10,467 bases of DNA from an uncultured Clostridium sp. (GTDB lineage Bacteria; Bacillota; Clostridia; Clostridiales; Clostridiaceae), in assembly GCA_934746785.1 (NCBI GenBank), contig CAKVFO010000117.1:1-10467 (forward strand), written 5' to 3'. The notes beneath the pieces were generated by a model that had not been told where the DNA came from, made no database searches, and saw only the letters and a program-made list of their open reading frames with translations. Numbering within the stretch: position 1 is the first letter of the stretch; each line of letters opens with the position of its first letter. Of the stretch, positions 1 to 6,065 are shown one piece after another. The translations under genes were made by a program, and so were the position numbers.

Positions 1-24
1 TTATGATACGTTATTTTTGCTTAT

Positions 25-65
25 AAAAATAGCCTTAGGCAAGTTAATTCAACGCCTAAGGCTAT
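25..65 (-). terminator. Rho-independent terminator after rlmH
   Basis: A perfect 12-bp inverted repeat (29-40 pairing with 54-65, core GCCTAAGGC) encloses a 13-nt loop. On the minus strand it is followed by a short T run (25-28) in A/T-rich sequence. It starts about 10 nt past the rlmH stop codon, so it likely ends the rlmH transcript. The T tract is short, but the stem is G/C-rich for this genome. Confidence 0.8.
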
Positions 66-74
66 AAACCGCAT

Positions 75-554
75 TTACTTATGGTACGGTTCATTATTTA
101 TTATTCTAAACCCTCTATATATCTGTTCAAGCAGCATAACTCTAAATAACTGATGTGGAAAAGTCATCTTGGAAAAGCATAACTTGTAATTAGCTCTCTT
201 TATAACCTCATCAGAAAGCCCTAAACTTCCTCCAATAACAAATACAATATTAGAGTTACCTCTTAATCCACAATCAGATATAAAGTCAGCCAATTCTTCA
301 GATGTTAACTGTTTACCTTTTAGATCCATTGCAACTACAAAAGCATTTTCTTTTATCCTGCTTAATATTGCTTTACCTTCCTTTTCCTTTATCATAACCT
401 CTTCCTTATCAGATGCATTATCAGGAGTCTTTTCATCTGGCAGCTCTATAATGTCAAGCTTGCAATACCTTCCTAATCTCTTTGAATATTCATCTATAGC
501 TAGTTTTAAATATTTCTCTTTTAATTTTCCTACAGTAATTAAACTTATATTCAT
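75..554 (-). CDS. rlmH: 23S rRNA (pseudouridine-1915-N3)-methyltransferase RlmH
   Basis: RlmH is a SPOUT-class, SAM-dependent enzyme that methylates N3 of pseudouridine 1915 in helix 69 of 23S rRNA, on assembled 70S ribosomes. The 159-residue product has the usual family length. The N-terminus MNISLITVGKLKEKYL, the SAM-binding glycine loop VIGGSLGLS (residues 107-115) and the conserved C-terminal tail ending in NEPYHK are all diagnostic. The start is set at the ATG at 554 because TAGGAGG (564-570) lies 9 nt before it; the frame is open upstream to a possible ATG at 593, but that adds 13 residues absent from the family and lacks a ribosome binding site. It is the last gene of the minus-strand block, 59 nt after hsp20. 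Its ribosome binding site lies in one arm of a 13-bp inverted repeat, so its translation may depend on RNA structure. Family assignment is secure. Confidence 0.97.
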   Translation of the reverse strand: MNISLITVGKLKEKYLKLAIDEYSKRLGRYCKLDIIELPDEKTPDNASDKEEVMIKEKEGKAILSRIKENAFVVAMDLKGKQLTSEELADFISDCGLRGNSNIVFVIGGSLGLSDEVIKRANYKLCFSKMTFPHQLFRVMLLEQIYRGFRIINNEPYHK

Positions 555-610
555 AAAAATAAACCTCCTATATTGATAATAATATATTATCACAAAAGAG
601 GTTTATTTTT
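555..610 (-). promoter_or_regulatory. Nested hairpin between hsp20 and rlmH, covering the rlmH ribosome binding site
   Basis: Positions 555-567 and 598-610 are perfect 13-bp inverted repeats (GAGGTTTATTTTT on the minus strand for the downstream arm). The 30-nt loop holds a second palindrome (574-581 with 585-592). The downstream arm contains most of the rlmH Shine-Dalgarno core and ends right before the ATG. It could be an hsp20 terminator, since the arm ends in TTTATTTTT, or a structure that hides the rlmH ribosome binding site. No convincing rlmH promoter is visible inside it, which favours read-through from hsp20 with structural control. The repeat is seen directly; its role is inferred. 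Confidence 0.6.
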
Positions 611-613
611 ACT

Positions 614-1159
614 CTATTCCACTTTATAATTTTCAACATCAATAATAGTTGGCTCATCATTCTCTTCAGCTTTAAATATTTGCTTATTCAATTTAGGAAG
701 AGTAAGTAATAATAAATCATTATCAAATGTGGCACTAAGTTTTGTAACATCTATTTCTTCTATATAAAATGTCTTAACTACATCCATAGCTCCTTGTATT
801 ATAGTTATATTGATATTACTTCCATTACTATAATTCTGCTTTCTACCCCTATGAATTGTTAATATAGCTTTATTCTTTTCAAAATCAATATTAACATCTC
901 TAGGTCCTATACCTGGAAGATATCCTTTTATCAAATAATAGCTTCCATAATCATTTATACTTACATCATATTGCTCTTCTTGAAATATATCATTAAAAAC
1001 ATCATTTATCATATCGCTAGATAAAAGCTGATCTACAACTTCATTTATAAAGTCGCTATTTATAAGGCTAAAGAACGAGTCATTAGTACTCAATCCATTT
1101 CTATTATAGTTATTATTATAATTATTGTTGTTATACATAAACGGAAACATTCCAAACAT
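614..1159 (-). CDS. Hsp20/alpha-crystallin family small heat-shock protein
   Basis: Small heat-shock proteins are ATP-independent holdases that bind unfolding proteins as oligomers in the cytoplasm. The product is 181 residues. Residues 62-156 read as an alpha-crystallin domain: a YDVSINDYGSYYLIKGYLPG strand pair, IDFEKNKAILTIHRGRK, then the signature end AxxxxNDLLLLTLPK (143-156), in which Asp replaces the usual Gly of the (N)G(V/L)L motif. The tail TIIDV (171-175) may serve as the C-terminal I-x-I/V anchoring motif. The N-terminal arm is unusual: residues 10-21 are almost only Asn and Tyr, after a Met/Phe-rich start. AGGAG (1170-1174) lies 10 nt before the chosen ATG. No CIRCE element or CtsR-type repeat is visible upstream, so heat control by HrcA or CtsR is not supported. 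It lies between a terminator for the SEC-C gene and rlmH. Confidence 0.9.
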   Translation of the reverse strand: MFGMFPFMYNNNNYNNNYNRNGLSTNDSFFSLINSDFINEVVDQLLSSDMINDVFNDIFQEEQYDVSINDYGSYYLIKGYLPGIGPRDVNIDFEKNKAILTIHRGRKQNYSNGSNINITIIQGAMDVVKTFYIEEIDVTKLSATFDNDLLLLTLPKLNKQIFKAEENDEPTIIDVENYKVE

Positions 1160-1186
1160 ACATAGAATTCTCCTTATATATTAAGC

Positions 1187-1213
1187 ATTATACTATATAT
1201 GTATTAATTTCAA
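1187..1213 (-). promoter_or_regulatory. Putative sigma-A promoter for hsp20
   Basis: A perfect TATAAT (minus strand, 1187-1192) lies 28 nt upstream of the hsp20 start. The best -35 is TTGAAA at 1208-1213, but its 15-nt spacer is short; a 17-nt spacer gives only AATTGA. The position after the SEC-C terminator makes a promoter here necessary, but the exact -35 is uncertain. Confidence 0.5.
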
Positions 1214-1266
1214 TTAGTTTTGACACATAAAAAAGGTTCTAAAAGCAAAATAACTTCCTATACGTC

Positions 1267-1297
1267 AAAAAAGAACCCCTATTAAATAAGGGTTCTT
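1267..1297 (-). terminator. Rho-independent terminator after the SEC-C gene
   Basis: An 8-bp stem AAGAACCC/GGGTTCTT (1271-1278 with 1290-1297) is followed on the minus strand by T residues (1267-1272 region). It begins 11 nt past the SEC-C stop codon. A competing second hairpin lies just downstream (see findings). Confidence 0.85.
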
Positions 1298-1307
1298 AAA
1301 GAAATAA

Positions 1308-1811
1308 CTATGCGTTTTTACCACAGCATTTTTTATATTTCTTTCCACTTCCACATGGACATGGATCATTTCTTCCTATTTTTTGCTCATTTCTAACAAT
1401 TTTAGTTTCATTATATTGTTTTCTTATATCTTTTCTCTTTTCTTCTGAGAATATTCCATCCCACTGTGGTAGATTATAAAGATATTGAGCTTTTGCATCA
1501 ATCATATTAAAATATAGTTTTTCTAAATCTATATCAAAAACTAATTCTGTTCCATTATCTACAGTTTCTAAATCATAAGGATTATTTAAACTATCATTAA
1601 TTCCATCAACAAATCCCATTATGAATTCATCTGTTGTATTGTATTTTTTGCTTAATTCAGCAATTGTAGCCTTTAAAGCTTCCTTATGTTTTGATAATAA
1701 ATCCTTATAAATTTTTGTCTCTAGGTTGCTATATTCTTGCCAAAACGCATTTTCTCCCTTTGTTTTTACATAATCGACAACCATATCTGTCCAGCTCTTA
1801 TATAAACTCAT
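1308..1811 (-). CDS. Small SEC-C zinc-motif protein of unknown function
   Basis: The 167-residue product ends in RNDPCPCGSGKKYKKCC (147-163), the SEC-C motif with zinc ligands C151, C153, C162 and C163. The same motif ends SecA, where it binds zinc and contacts SecB and ribosomes; it also occurs on many unrelated small proteins. The first 140 residues are charged and look mostly helical, with no signal peptide or membrane segment, and I do not recognise them as a named domain. So a SecA-like interaction module can be stated, but not a function. The start is placed at the ATG at 1811 because GAGGAG lies about 7 nt upstream; an in-frame ATG at 1829 would add six residues but has only a weak AGAAG. 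It is a single-gene unit with a strong promoter and a terminator, 89 to 107 nt downstream of walJ. Confidence 0.85.
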   Translation of the reverse strand: MSLYKSWTDMVVDYVKTKGENAFWQEYSNLETKIYKDLLSKHKEALKATIAELSKKYNTTDEFIMGFVDGINDSLNNPYDLETVDNGTELVFDIDLEKLYFNMIDAKAQYLYNLPQWDGIFSEEKRKDIRKQYNETKIVRNEQKIGRNDPCPCGSGKKYKKCCGKNA

Positions 1812-1852
1812 ATTTCTCTCCTCTTTCATTCAATGATATCTTCTTATTAAAA

Positions 1853-1881
1853 ATTATACTAACATAAGTTATTATTTTCAA
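1853..1881 (-). promoter_or_regulatory. Sigma-A promoter for the SEC-C gene
   Basis: TTGAAA (1876-1881) and TATAAT (1853-1858) are separated by exactly 17 nt on the minus strand, a near-consensus vegetative promoter. The predicted start near 1846 leaves a leader of about 35 nt to the chosen ATG. Confidence 0.82.
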
Positions 1882-1890
1882 CTAATTTAC

Positions 1891-1919
1891 TCTAGTTTTG
1901 TATATAAATGTCTAGTTTT
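1891..1919 (-). repeat. Pair of 9-bp direct repeats upstream of the SEC-C promoter
   Basis: TCTAGTTTT occurs at 1891-1899 and 1911-1919 (plus-strand reading), exactly 20 bp apart, and the second copy touches the walJ stop codon. The pair lies about 10 to 38 bp upstream of the -35 box of the SEC-C promoter. The spacing of about two helical turns would suit an activator dimer, but the A/T-rich sequence makes chance repeats likely. No terminator for the murA-walJ transcript is visible here. Confidence 0.4.
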
Positions 1920-2710
1920 TACAGCTTAATATATCCACTCGGATTACTTCTATCTGCCATTGCTATATTTATATCCTGACCTTCTTTTAACCCATTTTCT
2001 CTAATTATATTTAAGACTGTTTGTAATGCTAAATCTGGCTGATTATTAGTTTTACTTAAGTGTCCTAATAATATGTTTTTTCCGACTCCATGCTTAGCTA
2101 GGCTTACTAAAGCCTCACCACAATCATCATTAGATAAATGTCCTACTTCACTTAAAATTCTCCTTTTTAAATTATAAGGATATGGGCCATACTTAAGCAT
2201 ACTTACATCATGATTACATTCTAACAAAATAGCTTCAGAATCTTTTATGTTATCGAATATTTCTTCTGTAAACACACCAAAATCAGTTGCAATACTTACC
2301 TTTTTCCCTTTATTAAAAATTGTATATCCCACAGGACTAATAGCGTCATGTGGTATTACAAAAGACTTTATGGATAAATCACCTATATCTACAGTACTTC
2401 TTCTATCCATAATCTTTATATTATGTTCTTTAATCTTTCCTAAAGATTTTTCCATTGCAGACCATGTTTTGTCGTTTGCATATATAGGAATATCATACTT
2501 TCTTGATAATATACCAACGCCTTTAATATGATCGCTATGTTCATGAGTTATAAATATGCCGTTTATATCAGAAGGATTTTCTCCTATCTTTATCAATGCT
2601 TCATCAATCTTTTTTCCTGGCATCCCTACATCCACTAGTATCTTTGATTTTTCTCCAGACACAAAAATACTGTTTCCACTACTACCGCTATATAATGAAC
2701 TAAATATCAT
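1919..2710 (-). CDS. walJ: WalJ/YycJ-family metallo-beta-lactamase-fold hydrolase
   Basis: This 263-residue cytoplasmic protein belongs to the YycJ (WalJ) group of MBL-fold enzymes. Bacillus YycJ has been reported as a 5'-3' DNA exonuclease involved in mismatch repair, and the gene often neighbours the walRK cell-wall two-component genes. The N-terminus MIFSSLYSGSSGNSIFV is typical. Metal-binding residues are visible: HEHSDH (56-61), H121, D143, and GHLS motifs with H191 and H217. GGGAG (2720-2724) lies 9 nt before the ATG. It starts 17 nt after murA, so the two are almost certainly cotranscribed. No walR or walK is in the window. I assign the family with high confidence; nuclease activity here is by homology only, and the symbol follows the Bacillus name. 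Confidence 0.92.
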   Translation of the reverse strand: MIFSSLYSGSSGNSIFVSGEKSKILVDVGMPGKKIDEALIKIGENPSDINGIFITHEHSDHIKGVGILSRKYDIPIYANDKTWSAMEKSLGKIKEHNIKIMDRRSTVDIGDLSIKSFVIPHDAISPVGYTIFNKGKKVSIATDFGVFTEEIFDNIKDSEAILLECNHDVSMLKYGPYPYNLKRRILSEVGHLSNDDCGEALVSLAKHGVGKNILLGHLSKTNNQPDLALQTVLNIIRENGLKEGQDINIAMADRSNPSGYIKL

Positions 2711-2727
2711 TCTATAAATCTCCCATA

Positions 2728-3993
2728 TTATTCCTCAACAGTAACTCTTCTTATATCTGCTCCTATTGATTTGAACTTATCTTCTATATGTGGGTATCCT
2801 CTATCAATATGCTCAATACTTGTTATTTGAGTTTCACCTTCAGCCATAAGTCCAGCTATAACCATAGCCGCACCAGCTCTAAGGTCTGTTGCATTAACAA
2901 TTGCTCCAGTTAGCTTATTGACACCATCAATTATAGCTACTCTGCCTTCTACCTTAATATTAGCACCCATCTTCTTCAATTCATCTATGTGTTTATGTCT
3001 ATTTTCCCAAATAGATTCAGTTATTAAACTTCTTCCATTAACATTACTTAATAATGCAGACATTGGCTGCTGCACATCTGTTGGAAACCCTGGATATGGG
3101 GCAGTTTTTATATTAACGCCTTTTAATTCTCCATTAACACTTACCCTAACAGCATCATCAGCTTCTTCCACAACAGCGCCCATTTCTTTTAGTTTAGCTG
3201 TAATTGATTCCAAGTGTTTAGGAATTACATTTTTTATTGTAACATCACCTTTTGTTGCAGCTGCTGCAATCATAAATGTTCCTGCTTCTATTTGATCAGG
3301 TATTACGCTATAAGAACATCCTTTTAGTTCTTTAACACCTTTTATTCTTATCACGTCTGTACCAGCACCTTTTATATCAGCACCCATAGAATTTAAGAAG
3401 TTAGCTACGTCTACTACATGGGGTTCTTTAGCTACATTTTCAAGAGTAGTCATACCCTCAGCTAAAGTAGCTGCTATCATTACATTTATTGTCGCACCTA
3501 CAGATACTACATCAAAAAATATATTAGTTCCAACTAATTTATCAGCTTTTAATATAACAGCTCCATGTTCTATTACAACATCTGCACCTAATGCTTCAAA
3601 TCCTTTAATATGTTGATCTATTGGTCTCACTCCAATTGGACATCCACCTGGCAGTTGAACTTTTGCTTGTTTAAATCTTGTTAATAATGCTCCAATAAAA
3701 TAATATGATGCTCTCATTCTTCTAACATCATCTGTACATGCTTCAAAATTATTCACTTTACTACTATCTATTTCTAATGTGTTATTATCTATTTTATTAA
3801 CTATACACCCTAGACTTCTTAGAATACGTTCTAAACAATGAACATCTTCTATATCTGGTATGTTATCAATTATACATTTTCCTTTACTTGCAACAACTGT
3901 AGCTGGCAAAATCGCTACCGCTGCATTTTTAGCTCCATTTATTTCAACAGAGCCTCGAAGAGCCTTACCTCCGTTAATTACCAATCTTTCCAT
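2728..3993 (-). CDS. murA: UDP-N-acetylglucosamine 1-carboxyvinyltransferase MurA
   Basis: MurA transfers enolpyruvate from PEP to the 3'-OH of UDP-GlcNAc, the first committed step of peptidoglycan precursor synthesis in the cytoplasm, and is the target of fosfomycin. The 421-residue length is normal. Key residues are present: K22 in NGAKNA, catalytic loop Cys118 in LPGGCPIGVRP, the general-base Asp306 in GFPTDVQQP, and Arg398 in IDRGYPH. Because the loop residue is Cys rather than Asp, intrinsic fosfomycin resistance of the Asp type is not expected. The start has AAGGGTG (4001-4007) about 8 nt upstream. Clostridia often carry two MurA paralogues (MurA/MurZ), and which one this is cannot be settled from sequence alone. 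It is first in an operon with walJ and faces away from the plus-strand genes. Confidence 0.97.
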   Translation of the reverse strand: MERLVINGGKALRGSVEINGAKNAAVAILPATVVASKGKCIIDNIPDIEDVHCLERILRSLGCIVNKIDNNTLEIDSSKVNNFEACTDDVRRMRASYYFIGALLTRFKQAKVQLPGGCPIGVRPIDQHIKGFEALGADVVIEHGAVILKADKLVGTNIFFDVVSVGATINVMIAATLAEGMTTLENVAKEPHVVDVANFLNSMGADIKGAGTDVIRIKGVKELKGCSYSVIPDQIEAGTFMIAAAATKGDVTIKNVIPKHLESITAKLKEMGAVVEEADDAVRVSVNGELKGVNIKTAPYPGFPTDVQQPMSALLSNVNGRSLITESIWENRHKHIDELKKMGANIKVEGRVAIIDGVNKLTGAIVNATDLRAGAAMVIAGLMAEGETQITSIEHIDRGYPHIEDKFKSIGADIRRVTVEE

Positions 3994-4107
3994 CCAATTT
4001 CACCCTTATTCGCAGATTATATATATTAAAATTCCCAATTTTCATATTTATATCCAAAATATTTATACTAACCCTAAAACTCAGTATATCCTAAGCCTAT
4101 CTTACTC

Positions 4108-4135
4108 ATTATATCATAAACTCTAATAATTTAAA
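4108..4135 (-). promoter_or_regulatory. Putative extended -10 promoter for murA-walJ
   Basis: On the minus strand TGATATAAT (4108-4116) is an extended -10 element (TGnTATAAT). A weak -35, TTTAAA (4130-4135), lies 16 nt upstream of it. Transcription would begin near 4101, leaving a leader of roughly 107 nt before murA in which I see no clear riboswitch or hairpin. Confidence 0.55.
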
Positions 4136-4304
4136 TATATTTTTTAATCCAATTTCTATATGTACAAACTTATAATTACATTTATTTTCAACTTCCATAC
4201 TCTTTAGTATTTAGCATTATTATAAATATCTTTTTGATAATAATTCTATTTTTTTATATATGGTAATATGTTATAATTTATAACAAAGTTTACATACTTT
4301 TTAT

Positions 4305-4310
4305 TATAAT
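4305..4310 (+). promoter_or_regulatory. Putative -10 element for the 2H-like gene
   Basis: A perfect TATAAT lies 25 nt upstream of the ATG at 4336, with AGAGG (4325-4329) as ribosome binding site in between. No good -35 hexamer is found 16-18 nt upstream; that position is occupied by the palindrome at 4269-4285. The promoter may therefore be weak or activator-dependent. Confidence 0.45.
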
Positions 4311-4335
4311 AAATTTTAAAATTGAGAGGTTTTTT

Positions 4336-4881
4336 ATGAAATATTATATTGTTGCTCTATTTGATGAAGATTCTTATGAAGTAATAGCTCCAATACAAAA
4401 GAATTTATCCAAAAGATTTAAAGGAAATAGACATTCTCCCCAACCTTATATAGCCTTAGATGTTTTAGACAATCCTAACATAGATAAACTTTGTATGGCT
4501 GTTGAAAAAGTAATTAAACCTTATAAGAAATTTAAAGTTGAATTGTGTGATGATGTTATAATAAATGAAAACATGAAAACAATAACCTTAAAAATTCTTA
4601 ATGAAGGATACATAAAAAAAATATCACGTTCAGTAAGAGATACATTAAGTCTCTACGGTATACATTCTAAATTTTCACAAGACAATCCATTAACTATATC
4701 TTTAGCAAATTTAACTTACTTTAACAAAGACAACAAGAAATACAGAAATGATATTGCTTGCGATTTAGTAAAAAGATCCGAAAAGAGTATAACTTTAAAG
4801 GTAAGCAGATTTGAAATTTGGAAAATTTCAAGTAATAAGCGTGAAACTTGCTTGAAATCATATCCATTAAAAACATTTTAA
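4336..4881 (+). CDS. 2H phosphoesterase (LigT/2'-5' RNA ligase-like) fold protein lacking the catalytic histidines
   Basis: The 181-residue product has the layout of the 2H phosphoesterase superfamily. It opens with a strand and helix (MKYYIVALFDEDSYEVIAPIQ), has two pseudo-symmetric halves, and ends in a strand-rich piece, ITLKVSRFEIWKISS...YPLKTF, like the C-terminus of LigT-type proteins. Active 2H enzymes carry two H-x-T/S motifs. Here the expected positions read PYIAL (37-41) and NPLTISLA (117-124), so both histidines appear replaced (by Tyr and Thr). If the alignment is right, the protein cannot catalyse by the standard mechanism and may instead bind RNA or nucleotides. There is no signal peptide or membrane segment. 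It appears to be a single-gene unit. The fold call comes from pattern recognition, not a search, and could be wrong; a plain hypothetical protein is the fallback. Confidence 0.6.
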   Translation: MKYYIVALFDEDSYEVIAPIQKNLSKRFKGNRHSPQPYIALDVLDNPNIDKLCMAVEKVIKPYKKFKVELCDDVIINENMKTITLKILNEGYIKKISRSVRDTLSLYGIHSKFSQDNPLTISLANLTYFNKDNKKYRNDIACDLVKRSEKSITLKVSRFEIWKISSNKRETCLKSYPLKTF

Positions 4882-4907
4882 TTAATTTTTATTTAATATA
4901 TAATTTC

Positions 4908-4969
4908 TAAGAAATTTCTTTATTTATATTTCATATAAACAATTGAAATTTCTTATTTTTCTGTTTTTT
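4908..4969 (+). terminator. Possible A/T-rich terminator after the 2H-like gene
   Basis: An 11-bp inverted repeat (TAAGAAATTTC at 4908-4918 with GAAATTTCTTA at 4945-4955) is followed by a T-rich tract including T7 (4963-4969). The stem has few G/C pairs and a 26-nt loop, and the left arm can also fold on itself (the 12-bp palindrome at 4909-4920). It is a moderate candidate, supported by its place 26 nt after the stop codon. Confidence 0.5.
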
Positions 4970-5070
4970 TAAATTTTTATTTTTTTGTATTCGTTTACTC
5001 CCCTTTAATTTATTTTTAAGATTTTGTAAAATATATAAAGATGATTGCCTTAATTGAGGGGGAAAAGTTT

Positions 5071-5544
5071 ATGCATATTGCAAATTTATTTGAAATTGAA
5101 AGTAAATCAACTAACAACTTAATTATTGATAGCAACTTAAGTGAATACAAAATCATAGCTAGAAAGCATGTACAACTTCATATAGCTGTAAGCGATCTTG
5201 CAAACGAAACTAAATGTTATCAGTATTGGATTAACGATAAGGTTACTCTTAACGATGAAGCAATACTAGATAAATATATTAATTGCTTAAAACAAATAAT
5301 TTCTTTAGGTATCTATAATTCTTATAACGATATTGAATCTATAGATGTTGAACCTAGTGAATATTGTTTAAGTGACCAATTTTTAAACTTATACATAGAT
5401 ATAAATGACTTAGTTATATCACCATCTAAAGATCATTACATCACTTTAACTGAAGACTTCTTAAGTTTGGGTATTAGCTTAGGCTTCACTGAAAAGTTAA
5501 TTAATGATCGTTTTACTAAAATACATGAACAAGTAGCTCTCTAA
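5071..5544 (+). CDS. All-alpha dUTPase-like (MazG-type fold) protein with degraded metal site
   Basis: The 157-residue product resembles the dimeric all-alpha dUTPase family of Firmicutes, which hydrolyses dUTP to dUMP and pyrophosphate. Recognisable blocks are the N-terminal NLFEIESK helix, LANETKCYQYW (43-53, family LANE..x.KxW), ILDKYINCLKQIISLGI (65-81, family ILEEYVDGLHFxLSLGx) and a late FLSLGISLGFT. The residues expected to bind Mg are changed: the E-x-x-E pair reads A39...D42, and the E-x-x-D pair reads K68...N71, with the following His now K74. The usual C-terminal RQ..GY tail is also absent. It may be an inactive or regulatory paralogue. The start is the ATG at 5071 because AGGGGG (5057-5062) lies 8 nt upstream; an in-frame ATG at 5041 has no ribosome binding site. 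Its stop codon lies inside its terminator stem. Confidence 0.62.
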   Translation: MHIANLFEIESKSTNNLIIDSNLSEYKIIARKHVQLHIAVSDLANETKCYQYWINDKVTLNDEAILDKYINCLKQIISLGIYNSYNDIESIDVEPSEYCLSDQFLNLYIDINDLVISPSKDHYITLTEDFLSLGISLGFTEKLINDRFTKIHEQVAL

Positions 5545-5567
5545 AATTATATAGAGAGCTTTTTTTA
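5535..5567 (+). terminator. Strong rho-independent terminator after the dUTPase-like gene
   Basis: A perfect 9-bp stem AGCTCTCTA/TAGAGAGCT (5535-5543 with 5552-5560) is followed by T7 (5561-5567). The left arm contains the last codons and part of the stop codon of the upstream gene. Confidence 0.93.
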
Positions 5568-5612
5568 TATATTTATTATTTCCTGGGAATAATACTTATG
5601 AGGTGAAAACTT

Positions 5613-6044
5613 ATGATTTCTATAATTATAGCTATAATCTCTGGAATATCTATGAGTATCCAGGGAGTCTTTAATACAAGACTTGGAGAAAAAATAGGGA
5701 CCTGGGAAACAAATGTTATTGTTCAGGCAACAGGTCTAATTTTAACTTTATTAGTATCCTTCATATGGGGAAATGGTAATTATCATGAATTAAAAAATGT
5801 TAATAAACTTTATCTCTTAGGTGGAATACTTGGAGTAATAATTACTTATACCGTAATGGTTAGTATAGGAAATTTAGGTCCTACATATGCTATTGGTATA
5901 ATATTAATAGCCCAGCTTGTATCTGCTGCATTAATAGATGCATTTGGACTTTTTGGCAGTGAAAAAATTAATTTTACCTTAAAAGAATTTATAGGTGTTG
6001 CAATTATGCTTCTTGGTATTATAGTATTTAAATGGAAAAAATAA
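5613..6044 (+). CDS. YdcZ-family (DMT superfamily) small membrane protein
   Basis: The 143-residue product is an integral membrane protein of the DMT_YdcZ (formerly DUF606) family, a half-size branch of the drug/metabolite transporter superfamily. Hydrophobic segments lie near residues 1-20, 35-53, 66-88, 93-114 and 121-140. The start ISGISMSIQGVFNTRLGEKIG matches the conserved N-terminal Gly..Gln..Asn pattern, and the protein ends in a positively charged KWKK. Substrates of the family are largely unknown. GAGGTGA (5600-5606) lies 6 nt before the ATG. The next gene starts about 21 nt after the stop codon with no terminator between, so the two form one operon. No clear promoter hexamers were found in the short gap after the preceding terminator. 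Confidence 0.88.
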   Translation: MISIIIAIISGISMSIQGVFNTRLGEKIGTWETNVIVQATGLILTLLVSFIWGNGNYHELKNVNKLYLLGGILGVIITYTVMVSIGNLGPTYAIGIILIAQLVSAALIDAFGLFGSEKINFTLKEFIGVAIMLLGIIVFKWKK

Positions 6045-6065
6045 TTTAAGGAGTAATTGTTTAAG

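Larger units (their letters stand above)
3994..4335. promoter_or_regulatory. Divergent intergenic region between murA and the 2H-like gene
   Basis: This 342-bp stretch has no credible gene. It holds the probable murA promoter (minus strand, near 4108-4135), a 17-bp palindrome (4269-4285, TGTTATAATTTATAACA, 8-bp arms around one central base) and the probable plus-strand -10 at 4305-4310. The rest is A/T-rich without clear structure. The palindrome lies just upstream of the plus-strand -10, over the expected -35, where a repressor operator would sit. Confidence 0.55.

Noticed and set aside
1160..1260. CIRCE or CtsR operator for hsp20
   Set aside because: Neither the TTAGCACTC inverted repeat nor the GGTCAAA heptad pair is present upstream of the gene.
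2247..3295. Plus-strand open frames opposite walJ and murA (2247-2531, 2918-3295)
   Set aside because: They mirror well-conserved genes on the other strand, lack ribosome binding sites and show no recognisable protein features.
3838..4126. Plus-strand open frames running from the murA start into the divergent region
   Set aside because: They overlap the conserved murA N-terminus, have A/T-rich low-complexity translations and no ribosome binding site.
4269..4285. Rex redox-repressor operator
   Set aside because: The half-sites resemble TGTTA/TAACA, but the spacing is one base longer than the Rex consensus, and the nearby gene has no redox role that I can see.
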